This document shows, one piece after another, positions 1 through 9,947 of a stretch of 64,000 bases of DNA. The stretch is from Paraphaeosphaeria minitans (lineage: Eukaryota > Ascomycota > Dothideomycetes > Pleosporales > Didymosphaeriaceae). The stretch is taken from contig WJXW01000005.1 of the NCBI GenBank assembly GCA_015832175.1, positions 2,108,001 through 2,172,000 on the forward strand. Reading direction: 5' to 3'. The position numbers and the translations under genes are program-made. Each line of letters starts with the position of its first letter. Positions within the stretch are counted from its first letter, which is position 1. The notes beneath the pieces were generated by a model, which worked only from the letters and a program-made list of their open reading frames with translations, ran no database searches and was not told the origin of the DNA.

Positions 1-299
1 CTATATACAAAAGAAACGAGCCTCTTAGCAAGAATCCCGTGATATGAATTAGTGGATCCAGAAAGAATCACAGAAGTGAGTGTTTACTTCAACATTATCT
101 TTACAGCAATATATATATAAGGAGATATAGGATTATAGATCTATCCTTACCTTAAAAAGTACCTGGGAATAGACCGTAATAATAACGACGATAATTACGT
201 AAACAAGTACACTAATGTAGTTAATATTATTAAGAATTATAATAACTTAAAGAAATGCCTTAAAAAACTCTTTAGGATTACTAATAAGGACTCTATTAT

Positions 300-813
300 A
301 AACGTAAAGATTTAGACTATAACTTAGAAGTAATTAGCAGCTAAGTATATAGCTAAATTTTATAGGTACACTATATAACTTAACTAGGATAATAAATCTC
401 TTTAGGACATATATAAATAAGGACTTGAATAGAAACTATATAAGAAACTCTTATATAGTAGTGCGCGAATTACTAATCTTAAGGAACTATAGAAAGGAAC
501 TATTAGGATTAATAAAGAATAGTTCTTACTACAATAAGAGCTTTACTAAAATATTAGAGTAATAAGCTTTAGATAACTAGTAAAAGTAGTTTATAAGAAT
601 CCTATTAGAGTTGTCTAAAGGCAACAACTAAGGAACTACTAGAGATATAAACTAATAAAAGATATCTAGTTTAACTATATAGGTAAAGGAAAAAAAGAAA
701 GGATAGGCCCTAAGTAGCCTAATAAACGCGTCTCTAATAAAAGTTAATAACTAATAACTAAGACCTGTAAATGCTTTATATGTGGCAAACTAGGCTATAT
801 AGCTAGGAACTAT
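300..813 (+). pseudogene. Gag C-terminal part with mutated CCHC zinc knuckle
   Basis: Positions about 310-560 translate, with stops, to a retrotransposon Gag-like stretch (AAKYIAKFYRY, then LYKKLLYSSARITNLKEL). At 772-813 a zinc knuckle is legible as C-F-I-C-G-K-L-G-Y-I-A-R-N-Y. The spacing is CX2CX4HX4C, but the His and the last Cys have both become Tyr. These are C-to-T changes on the plus strand (CAY to TAY) and on the minus strand (TGY to TAY), exactly what RIP produces. Gag begins before the window or within its first bases; its start cannot be placed. Confidence 0.7.
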
Positions 814-1839
814 AGATTAAAGAATAAAGTCTATTAAACTAAGTTAAATATACTAACTATTAAGGACTAAGAACCTAATAAGGAATAGGAAGTTATTATA
901 ACGCTATTTAGTTACTAATGCGTTACACTAGAATAAAATAAGCAATTAGATTTACCTAACTTATAATTATACAAAGATCTAGAAGATAATTTAGATATAT
1001 ACCACAACGTAGAAGACATAGAAGAGATACTAAAATCTTCTACTCCTTACCTATAAAGTAGGCAGGAAGAAGACAACCCTATATTACCTAAGTATAAACT
1101 AAATATTTAGGACTATATAGAACCCTACAAGGCACTAAAGGGAGTGTAACCCTATAAAAACAAGAAGTTAGACTACGTACTAAAGTACTATCTAGACTAC
1201 TAAAATCCTATACACTAATTTTGTATATAGATGTATTGCGAAGAACTAATATACGTATAATATAAGGTAGAGAGAGAGGAAAATAAAAGGTAACTTAAAA
1301 GGAACCTACGCTACAGATAGATATAAATAGACTACCTTATTATAGCTTATAATCAACACCTCTAGGATAAATAATAAGTAAAATACTTCCCTTACCTTAC
1401 GCTAAAGGGCAATAAATGCTATAATATACTTATTAATAGAGACTATATATAACTATACTAGTATATATATCTAAACTAAGACTATAAATACTACTATATA
1501 GCTAAATATCTAAACAGCTTTGTAAACTGCCCTACGTAAGAAGTAATAATAGAACTACTAATTTAACTAGTATATAGAAATAGTAAAGACTGCAGGAGAA
1601 AAAACAGCAGAATATCCTTATAGAAAGAAGAAGACAATCTATATAAGCCACGTATTTAAGAATAATAATAGAAGCAGATGCTTAAAAACGCATACTAGGC
1701 ACTAGAACTTAATTATAATCTATATAAATAGATGTCTTTTTTAGGCCTAAACTTAGATAAGAAAACGCCTTTATTAAATTAAATGCTATAGTAAGCATAG
1801 TATTAGTTAAGCTACTAGTATAGCTTAAAGGAATATAGG

Positions 1840-3960
1840 CTTAAGCTCTTATAGACTTAGGAGTAGAAAAGAACTTTATATCTTATTAGATAGTAAGATA
1901 AGTAGGACTTATAATATTAGAGAAAAAAGTACTCTATATTATTTATATCGCGAATAGATTCCTAATGCCTAAAACACCTTAGATATACTAAGAGGTTACT
2001 ACTATAATAATAGTCTAAGGACATAGAAAGGAACTTACCTTAGATATCTTACTAGGATCTAAGTATAAGTTAGTTTTAGAATTACCTTAGTTAATAATAC
2101 ACAACCCGCAGATTAACTAGGGTATAAAGAAAACATTATTTAAACGCTATAATTATATATTATAAGTAAAGCCTACGTATTAACTAAAAATAATAGTAGA
2201 TAAGGGAGTTATTTATAACATAATACTATAATAGATAGTTAAAGAATAGAAGTACACTTTAGTAGACGCTAGTAGGAACTACTAGGTTAAGAAGTGTAAG
2301 AAGGAGGATAAAAACACACCCCTTATCTTACTAAGAGAGTATAGGAAATAGATACACATATTTATAAAAAAGGAAGGAAAAGTAAACCTACTAGAATATT
2401 AACTGTAGGATCTTATAATAGACCTAAAAGAAGGAAAGACGCTGCCCTTAAGACCACTATATAGTAAAATAGGAGAAGAACTCCTTAAAGAACGTAATTT
2501 TATTAAGACAAACCTTAAGAAAGGATATATATAACTACTAAAGTTACTAGCAGTAAGCCCTTTTATATTTATTAAGAAAAAGGATAGATAAAATAGACTA
2601 TACGTTAGCTACTACCAACTAAATAATATAATAATAAAGAACTAACATCTACTACTTAATATTATAGAGTTACAAGATTAACTATTTTAAGTTAAAATAT
2701 GTCCGTACAGTTTATCGTACAAGTAGCACTGGGTGAAGTGGGGGCCTGCCTACCTGTAGGGACCCGCACAAGGACCCACTACTTAGGTCAGCGCTAAGAG
2801 GCAGAGACTTCATAAAGCCCTTAGTGCCCCTTTGTACAATAGACTAGACGTAATTAATTAAACCTACTTCTTACCCTTTGCACGATAGTATACTATTAAC
2901 CCTTAAATGCTTAATTGCAGATTGAGCCAAACCAACAAGATATTTATAATAATAGATCTAAGAGACGGTTACTATCTTATATAAATTAAGAAAGGTAAAG
3001 AATAGAAAATAGCGTTTTAATCACGCTATAAACTATTTAAATATAAGGTTATACTATTTAGACTTATAAACGCACTAGCAGCTTTTATAGCACTTATTAA
3101 TAACGTACTCTGTAAATATCTAGGCATATTTATTATCGCGTATGTAGACAATATCCTTGTTTTTTCCAAAAACAAATTTAACCACACTAAGCATATATAG
3201 ACAGTATTAGAAGCACTAGATAAAGTATACCTTTATATTAAACTTAAAAAATGTAGGTTTAATATTAAATAACTTAAATTCCTAGGACACATTATTACTA
3301 TAGAAGGAATTAAAATAGCACTAAGTAAAATTAAATATATTAAGAACTAGCTAATACTAAAGACAGGCAAGAATATCTGAGAATTCTTAGGATGCTATAG
3401 ATTTAATAGACAGTTTATTTAAGACTACGTAAGGGTTACAATACCTTTAATAAATCTTATAAAGAAAAACGTACCTTATAAATAAATAGATAAGTGTAGA
3501 ATGTTATTCTAACTCCTTAAGATAGTATATATTATAGAACCTATTCTTATTTATTTTAGGAATAATAAACCACTACGCTTTAAAATAGACGCTAGCGATC
3601 TTGCGCTAGGCGCCTACGCTAAATAAAGACGTAATAGTAGATAACACCTAATTACCTACTACTTATACAAATTTAATAACGCTAAAACATAATACAACGT
3701 ATATAATAAAGAGCTCTACGCTATTATTAAAGCCTTAAAGCACTAGAGGATTTACACGCTTAGTTACTTAACGCTAGAAATCTATATAAATTATAAGAAC
3801 CTTTTAAGGTTCACAATAATAAAAGAACTTACGCTATAATAATAAAGATAGTTATAGACTACTAGGTAGTATAAGTTTAAAATTATCTATATAGCTAAAA
3901 AAGAAAATAGTAGAGTAGACGCTCTTAGCTAATAAAGTAATCTAGTAGAAGAAAAAGGAA
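1840..3960 (+). pseudogene. Pol fossil: protease, reverse transcriptase, RNase H
   Basis: Around 1849-1900 the frame reads ALIDLGVEKNFIS, the aspartic protease motif of gypsy elements (normally LIDSGATxxFI). RT begins near 2440 and is recognisable up to 3180. The catalytic box, normally YVDDILVFS, is YVDNILVFSKN at about 3139-3171, so the second catalytic Asp is Asn. Upstream, 2940-3110 shows IDLRDGYYLI and a degraded W-K-T-A-F-type block in which Trp is a stop. RNase H is marked by IDASDLALGAYA at about 3588-3624. RT is interrupted at 2684-2920 by an unrelated insertion. Many in-frame TAG/TAA codons make the frame non-functional. Confidence 0.8.
2684..2920. mobile_element. Short GC-richer insertion inside the RT domain (MITE-like)
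   Basis: About 237 bp with clearly higher GC than the surrounding relic split the RT coding frame: it resembles the family up to about 2680 and resumes at about 2921 (SQTNKIF, then IDLRDGYY). The ends are imperfect inverted repeats: left TTTATCGTACAAG near 2717-2730 against the reverse complement of right CTTTGCACGATAGTA near 2875-2890, with further weak similarity outwards. A second inverted pair (GTACAAGTAGCACT and GTACAAAGGGGCACT) sits inside. No coding capacity is visible. A non-autonomous DNA transposon fits best. An intron-like reading (GT..TTGCAG) is possible but less likely given the inverted repeats. Confidence 0.5.
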
Positions 3961-4039
3961 AAACCTTCTCTGTAATCCTTCGCAAAGCTAAAGATAGATC
4001 TCTAGAACTAAGAGCAAAACTAAATTAACTTTTACTAAT

Positions 4040-4860
4040 TAACTAAGAAGTTCTAGAACATCTATAGACTAAGATTATCTAATAATACCACAATAACCCT
4101 ATATACAGACACCTAGGCGTTACAAAAATAATAGAACTTATCTAAAGGAATTATACCTTTAAAGGAATTAAAGAAGCTATAATAACTTTTATCTATAAAT
4201 ATGTAGAATACTAGAAAAACAAACATAGTATATATTTTAAATATAGAGAGATAGAAGTAATTAGAATACCAATAGCACTATAGAAAGATATTACTATAAA
4301 TTTTATTACAGGAATTTTAAACTTTAAGAATTTAATAATAGGAATTAAATACAATAGTATACTAGTAATAGTCTACTAACTAACTAAGTATATTAAGCTT
4401 ATTCTATGCCTTAAGTGAATAATAGCAAAAGAACTTACTTTTTTTATTCTAGACTAACTAATTAGATATCACGGAATCCTAAAAATAATTATTAGTAATA
4501 GAGATAAGCTCTTTACATTAAATTACTAGATAACGCTTATAGCCCTACTTAGAACGAAACGAAAGCTATTAACAGCTTACTATCTATAAACAGATAGATA
4601 GATAGAACGTATAAACTAAACTATAGAAACGTACCTACGCATCTACTATAACAGTGAAAAGAATAACTAGGTTTTATTACTACCTATAGCACAGTTAGCC
4701 TATAATAACAAAGTATTAGTAGTATTAGAATATACACTATTATATGTAAACTATAGAAGACACCTATATCTCTTTAATTAACTATTTTCTACGATAATTA
4801 AAGCAAAAGAAGCTATAGATATAGTAGAAAATATAAAGAAAATACACTAATAACTCTAAG
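4040..4860 (+). pseudogene. Integrase fossil
   Basis: At about 4280-4410 the translation reads KDITINFITGIL, then YNSILVIVY and LTKYIKL with stops at Trp/Asp/Arg positions. This matches the integrase core (WxDISMDFIxGLP ... DxLTKxAHF). At about 4560-4640 it reads LLTAYYL-stop-TDR, then IERIN-stop-TIETYLR, matching the TAYHPQTDGQTERxNQxxExYLR block of gypsy integrases. The upstream zinc-binding HHCC part is too mutated to call residue by residue. Non-functional through multiple stops. Confidence 0.75.
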
Positions 4861-5187
4861 AGAATCTTAAAAAAGCTTAGTAGTAATTAATTTTATACTA
4901 AAACTAAAAACGAAAAATGGCACCTTAGCTAAAAAAGGGGGATAAAGCACATCTACTTACAAAGAACCTTTAAACTTAGAAGAAAAAACACAAGAAACTA
5001 GATTATATTAAGGTTAGACTATTTTACATTTCTAAACAAATATTACTAGTACACTATAAGTTGGAACTACTAGCTAATGCGAAGATACACCTAGTATTCT
5101 ATATATTCTTATTAGAACTAGTAGACCTAGAAACGCTAATTAAAACCACCTTCTATTACTAAGCTTAGGAAGAAACTAAATTTTAAG

Positions 5188-5307
5188 TAGAATAAATCCT
5201 ATAAGTATGTAATGCGTACATAGACACTAAAGAATACCTTATTAAGTAGAAAGGGTATTTATCTAGTAAAAACATATAGGAACCTAAAGAAAACCTATCT
5301 AACTGTT
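5188..5307 (+). pseudogene. Chromodomain fossil at the integrase C-terminus
   Basis: The plus-strand frame reads NAYIDTKEYLIK-stop-KGYLSSKNI-stop-EPKENLSN. This is the chromodomain signature YLVKWKGYxxxxxTWEPExNL, with both Trp codons changed to TAG. Chromodomains at this position define chromoviruses, where they direct integration to heterochromatin marked by histone H3K9 methylation. The two aromatic-cage Trp codons being stops is consistent with RIP. Confidence 0.75.
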
Positions 5308-5414
5308 AATAATAGATAAGCGACTTCTACAATTAAACGCTAGAAATTATAAGAAAATAACTATAATACATTTATAAATCACTACTAGTATAAGGGCTAG
5401 CCTATAAAATAGAC

Positions 5415-5790
5415 TAATTAATTACTTTAGCGCCTAATAGCGCGTTAGGATTTATTAACGCAATAGCCTACGCTAACTCTTTCTACGCTTTAAGCGCTTT
5501 TAACTTGTCTATAGTACTTATACTATAGTTAAATAATTCTTATTCTTTCTAATATAATTTCTTTTACTAATTACGTAAGCGCGCTATTTTCTCTTACGCC
5601 TTATAGGCGTAAAGAAAAGCTACTTTAGCTAGCTCTTTTTTAATATAAAGCTTTGCCTCCTCTTTAGCCTCTAACTTTTCTAACCTCTCTATTTTAGTAT
5701 CTATTTTTAAATAATCTAGTAAAGGGATCTTTTTAGGATTACACTTCTAGTTTCTCTATCTAATATAGTTAGTACACTAAAAGTGTAATA
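5415..5790 (-). pseudogene. Degraded reading frame with coiled-coil-like C-terminus
   Basis: On the minus strand a frame with several TAG/TAA interruptions reads IERLEKLEAKEEAKLY, then a charged stretch (KIARLRN), then STIDKLKALKA and INPNALLGAK before a final stop near 5418. The heptad-like Lys/Glu/Leu pattern suggests a coiled coil. The stops again sit where Gln, Arg or Trp codons would be changed by CpA-to-TpA mutation. I cannot name the family. It lies antisense just after the plus-strand chromodomain and on the same strand as the Gag fossil at 6.6-7.1 kb, so it may belong to that element. Confidence 0.4.
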
Positions 5791-6145
5791 AAAAAAGATA
5801 ATAAGTATATTTCTTTTTAGTGTAGTATAAATAAGTAACTATTATAAAAATATAGTCGTTCTTAAGTTAATTAGCTTAACTATAGCGATATTAGAGAGAA
5901 TAAGATAATAACTTTATAGGTAGTTAACTTATAAGAATATTAAGCTTAGAGAGAGAGAATAATATTAAGATCTAGCTATACGTAAGTAGTAGGGCACGAG
6001 CTTATTATACTTCTAAATTACTAGTCCGCTAAAGTTAGCTAACTAAGTAGTTAGGTAATAGGTTATAGGTCCTAAGGGTTCTAAGGACTACATAGGCCTC
6101 GCCTATATAGGAGCTCTAGGACACGTAGGACTTACCCGCATAGGG

Positions 6146-6213
6146 CTCTAGGACATATAGAACTCTAGGATATATAAGACTCTAGGATATATAGGATTCT
6201 AGGACGTATAGGA
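6146..6213. repeat. 17-bp tandem repeat, four copies
   Basis: Four consecutive 17-bp units of the form CTCTAGGAYATATARRA start at 6146, 6163, 6180 and 6197. A related copy lies upstream at about 6114. Units differ by transitions only, as expected in a RIP-affected region. The period is not a multiple of three, so it is not a protein repeat. Confidence 0.8.
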
Positions 6214-6597
6214 TTAGTTAGTATATAGGAATGCAAGAATAAACTTCTTATACTTATATTTAATCTATTTATTAATCTATTATTTAGATTCTAGTAGACT
6301 ATATTATTAACTTATTATACTTTGTAAGATACTATTATATTAATAAAACCTTCTACCTCTGTAAGTACTCCTGCCTAAGAACTAACCTTAACCCTTTAGG
6401 ACTAGCTACCCTCTTAGATTTAATATCTAATTAGAATTACTACCTCTATATTTACTAGCATAGTAGCTAGTTTTATAGTACTTAAAGTAGGTAACACTTT
6501 TTTTATTCTAGATTTTACTATTACCTTTACATATTTAGTAGTTTAGTATAGTATTCTTAAATTTCTTTAATATATAACGTAGGTTTAACTCCTATAT

Positions 6598-7130
6598 TAT
6601 AGGTGCGTAGTGTAGGTTTCGCTTAAGCGTAGAGCCTAAAGTAATAAGGTCTTTCCTAGTTATAGGCACCTAATAGTAGTTAGTAATAGCCCTCTATAGC
6701 TTAGGTTTAAGCTTAGAAAAAAAGTGCTACACTTTTTACTCTTTAGTGTAAAGTGTAAGTTAATTTTTAAGAATATTAAAGTAGGTTATAAAGGAGTAAA
6801 TAGTTTAGTCTTTTTACTATATTATCTAAGTATACGCTATAGCTACTTCTAGACTATAATTTACTAGATTTAAAAGTAAGTTAAGTATATACTACTTAAA
6901 GTACTTTTAGGTAGATATTTCTCTCTTAGCTTTAAAGGTGCGCTTATAGTGTATATACTATAGTTCTCTTAGGTCGCCTATAAGGTACTATGTTACCTAA
7001 ATAACCTTATTTCTATCCTACACAAATTCTTGTGGTAAGAGGCGAAAGGCCACCTTATAGAAATAAAAGAATTTATAATGTTCCTTAAGGTTCTTACCTT
7101 TATATTTAATAGGGTCTTTAGGTTAAAGCG
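6598..7130 (-). pseudogene. Second retrotransposon Gag fossil (minus strand), RIP-degraded
   Basis: Reading the minus strand from about 7130 downwards gives GKNLKEHYKFFYFYKVAFR, then QYLIGDLRELQYIHYKRTF, then IYSFITYFNILKNQLTLYT and LKPKLRRAITNYYQVPITR, with stops at Trp and Gln codons. This is the general pattern of a Ty3-type Gag (a W..F / QSV.xYxxxFxxL / L.P.....V architecture). It differs from the plus-strand Gag at 300-813, so it is a different family. No pol domain follows on the minus strand before 5.4 kb, which suggests a non-autonomous or deleted element. Its probable 5' LTR is the arm at 7507-7726. Confidence 0.6.
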
Positions 7131-7506
7131 TACGCTTAATATATATTACTATATATACTATAGGCGCGTCTTACTTATATATATTAGTAGGTAGGATTTT
7201 AGTATTTTTAGTAGTAGCTACTATACTAGGGATTTAGCTTATACTTTTAAGTTAAGAGATTTTGTCTTCTAAGGTATAAAGTTAATATATAGTATAAAGC
7301 TTATTATACTTCTTTTTAGTAACTAGAATACACTACTTAAGTATTAAAAGTAGGTTTAAATTACATATTACTAGCTCTTCTCTTATATACTAGATAAAAA
7401 GGTCTTTACTGTGTTTAGGGGCTTTAAGTAAAGTTTTCCCCCCTACTAGTAGCTTATATACCTCTAGAAGCTATCCTTAAACTATTGTAGATAAAATATT
7501 ATTATA

Positions 7507-7726
7507 TAAGGTCTAGTTATAGGCAATAGTATTTACTTTACACTAGAAAGAATAGTAAAAGGATAACTTAATAGCATTAATAGAATAATACTTATCTTAT
7601 ATAGAGTTAGGGCGTAGTGTAGGTTTTACACAGCTAGCTTACTTAGCGCATAGGGCTTTTATAAGTCCTTAGCGCTAGATACCACAACACTATAATAATA
7701 TTATAATCTACCCATTACACTATCAC
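7507..7726 (-). repeat. LTR-like arm, left copy of an inverted pair (220 bp)
   Basis: This 220-bp segment is the near-perfect reverse complement of 8131-8350. Differences are almost all C/T or G/A transitions; I saw one transversion. In minus orientation it begins GTGATA and ends near CTTA/TATA, consistent with an LTR whose terminal CA became TA. It lies just upstream (in minus sense) of the Gag fossil, so it may be that element's 5' LTR. Confidence 0.65.
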
Positions 7727-8130
7727 GAGCGTTAATAAAGGCCTTAGAAGTAGTTTAATAAAGGCTTTATAAAGGATAAGTAGATAATAACTTTAAAATT
7801 AGATTTATATAAAAAACGCTTACAAATCTAATTTAGTTAGTATTTAATACTTAGTAGCTTATAAATCACGTTTACTACCTATTTATACGCTATACAGCTA
7901 GCCTTATATAGACCCTAGTTATCCGTTACTTAGAAAACTCTATAGTATCTAGACCTACCTACCACGTACGCCTACCCTACCACTGTATATAGTGAGTATA
8001 CCAGGCACGTGGTTAGGTCGTGGCAGACCCCCATATAGGTTTAAAACATGCTAAAAGGTTTAAAACATACTAGAAGCGTGGTATACATAGTATTTACCTA
8101 GTACTAATATTAGGATTTTTTTAAGTTTTT

Positions 8131-8350
8131 GTGATATTATAATGGGTAGATTACAATATTATTGTGGTGTTGTGGTATCTAGCGCTAAGGACTTATAGAG
8201 GGCCTGTGCGCTAAGCGAGCTAGCTGTATAAAATCTACACTACGCCCTAACTCTACACAAGATAAGTATTATTCTATTAATACTACTAAGTTATTCTTTT
8301 ACTATCCTTTCTAGTATAAAGCAAGTACTATTGCCTATAACTAGACCTTA
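8131..8350 (+). repeat. LTR-like arm, right copy of an inverted pair (220 bp)
   Basis: Reverse complement of 7507-7726 over its full 220 bp. The 404-bp spacer between the arms has no coding signal but holds a short direct repeat (GGTTTAAAACAT, near 8038 and 8058) and the palindromic CCACGTAC..GGCACGTGG motif near 7960-8010. Homology ends at the same point on both arms while flanks differ, which argues for two LTR insertions in opposite orientation, or for the long terminal inverted repeats of one 844-bp foldback element. Confidence 0.65.
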
Positions 8351-8639
8351 TAGATATAGATTAGTAATAACGTTAGACTAGCTATAATAGGTTTATAATA
8401 AAATTATATTACTTTTTATATAGTTGTTTTATTCTCCTAATATAATATATTTAATAATATATTACTTAAAGTAACTACTTATTATAAGCTAACTAATAAA
8501 CTTTACGTGGATTAGTATTATATGTTATATATAGGATTTAGGTAATTTCTACCCGTATTAGGCTAGTCTATGTTTTGTTTAGTTTAGGTTAGAATTATTT
8601 TAGATTTAATTAGAGTTAGAATTAAATTAGATAAAGTTT

Positions 8640-9266
8640 CCCTTGTTTTAGCGCCTTGCACAGACGCTTGGCATGCCATCTCTGGGCATATCCATGGTCA
8701 TTTGGACTGCTTCCTGGCCCGTTAACTACTACCGCTGGAGTGGCGTCAGTTTGTTGGCTGTTTTGGCTAGCGGCATCAAAGAATGAAGGTGACTTGCTCA
8801 GGATGAGAAGCGAAACGACGATTCACAGGGGTGGCCGCAGGTGCAGACAAAACCCGAACACTTTGGCAAAGGCATCCAGCATGGAGGCTCCCGATTTTAC
8901 ACCACATTTTCTATGGTACATAATTTGGGATGCTGCTAGTACGTGCAATAAAGCCTCACAACGAATATAGACTGCGAGAGCCGGCTAATAATAAGAAGGG
9001 GTGTGAATGATAGATAGCAGTCGCAAGCCAACTTGCCCAACAAAAGAGATACGACGAGTGTGATCACAGACTCAGCATTGTAGGTTCTAGTCAAAGTCGT
9101 TCTTAACCTTAACTGTGACGAGTCGGTTCGGGCACGTGAAAATCGCATCGAACACATATTGGAATTTCGCCAGGATACCCGCTCAGCTGCCTAAATGATT
9201 ACCTGACACTGTATACCATCATCAAACAAGAAGAGGCGCATCCCATTCCACAAGACCGCTGAGTTC
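8640..9266. other. Boundary from AT-rich relic to gene-space; no gene seen
   Basis: Base composition switches abruptly near 8640 from TA-saturated to ordinary. The following 600 bp hold only short unsupported frames on either strand. I see no tRNA, repeat or LTR that would explain the border. Confidence 0.6.
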
Positions 9267-9947
9267 TCACCCATCCGCTAACTCCCGCAAGGCGTCCGCA
9301 TTCCCATTGAATATGTTACTGTTGCCGCCCCAAGCACCCCCTTCCTTATACTGCCAGATTGTCGCAAATTGCCATCCACCGGGGATCATCCCCACACTGT
9401 CCCCCCAGTTCGCCAACAACAATGCGCTCTTTTCGTTGAAATCGGGCGTGTTGCCAGTGCACTCTACCCACCACTCATTTGTTGTTCCGATTACTGGCGA
9501 GCGCTTCGTCGCTCCCTCATAGGTCTCTACGAACCCTTTGATCCACTCCTGCGTTTCTTTGATGGTAAGCCCAGCACAGTCGTCTTCTAAGCCGATGGAG
9601 AGAAGGCCTGGGATGGTTTTCCCGTCGGCGGTCCAACCACCGCCGTTGGACAGGAAGAAACGTGCTTGTGCAGCGCCATCGGACAGGTCGGTGCGTGCGA
9701 CGTGATAGCCGCCGCGCATGAAGGAAGCGTCAGTTGCTGTGCGGTAGTGCTCTGTGAACTTGGGATCGGCGTAGGTAGGGCCTTCGGTCGCTTTGATGTA
9801 CACGAAGGATAGGCCGACACTGTGGGCCTCGGTAAGATTAGGGTTGTTCTGGTGGTGGGAGATATCGAGACCCTGGATGGTACGCCTGTCGAGGGTACCT
9901 CTGCTCAACATGGTGGAAAGGAGGGGAATATAGTCGAGTAGCTTCAT
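9267..9947 (-). CDS. GH25 lysozyme-like protein (catalytic DxE changed to GxE)
   Basis: Single-exon gene, 226 aa. GH25 (Chalaropsis-type) muramidases hydrolyse the MurNAc-GlcNAc bond of bacterial peptidoglycan. Family marks: GLDISHHQ with the first acidic residue Asp28, YIKATEG at 50-55, GGYHVAR near 79-85, then PVIGTTNEWW and WQYKEGG. The second conserved site, normally D-x-E after a Leu/Met-rich strand, is here I-G-L-E (Gly119, Glu121), so the Asp is missing although Glu is kept. The start is the first ATG in frame. The N-terminus has only a short, weak hydrophobic stretch, so secretion is uncertain or a 5' exon was missed. Fungal GH25 genes are often discussed as bacterial acquisitions, which is not testable here. 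It is the gene nearest the transposon relic. Confidence 0.85.
   Translation of the reverse strand: MKLLDYIPLLSTMLSRGTLDRRTIQGLDISHHQNNPNLTEAHSVGLSFVYIKATEGPTYADPKFTEHYRTATDASFMRGGYHVARTDLSDGAAQARFFLSNGGGWTADGKTIPGLLSIGLEDDCAGLTIKETQEWIKGFVETYEGATKRSPVIGTTNEWWVECTGNTPDFNEKSALLLANWGDSVGMIPGGWQFATIWQYKEGGAWGGNSNIFNGNADALRELADG

Larger units (their letters stand above)
1..5420 (+). mobile_element. RIP-degraded chromodomain Ty3/gypsy LTR retrotransposon, left-truncated by window
   Basis: Read on the plus strand, ignoring stop codons, the region gives the domains of a Ty3/gypsy element in canonical order: Gag, CCHC knuckle, protease, reverse transcriptase, RNase H, integrase and a C-terminal chromodomain. 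Protease, RT, RNase H, integrase, chromodomain is the order of chromoviruses. Almost every position where the family has Trp or Gln is now TAG or TAA, and the sequence is extremely TA-rich, as expected from CpA-to-TpA change on both strands (RIP). No frame is open, so the element is dead. The 5' LTR lies outside the window and the 3' LTR was not recognised. The 3' limit is set just after the chromodomain and is approximate. Confidence 0.85.

Noticed and set aside
7507..8350. CRISPR-like or palindromic array
   Set aside because: Only two arms, inverted, 220 bp long; LTR-type relic in a eukaryotic genome.
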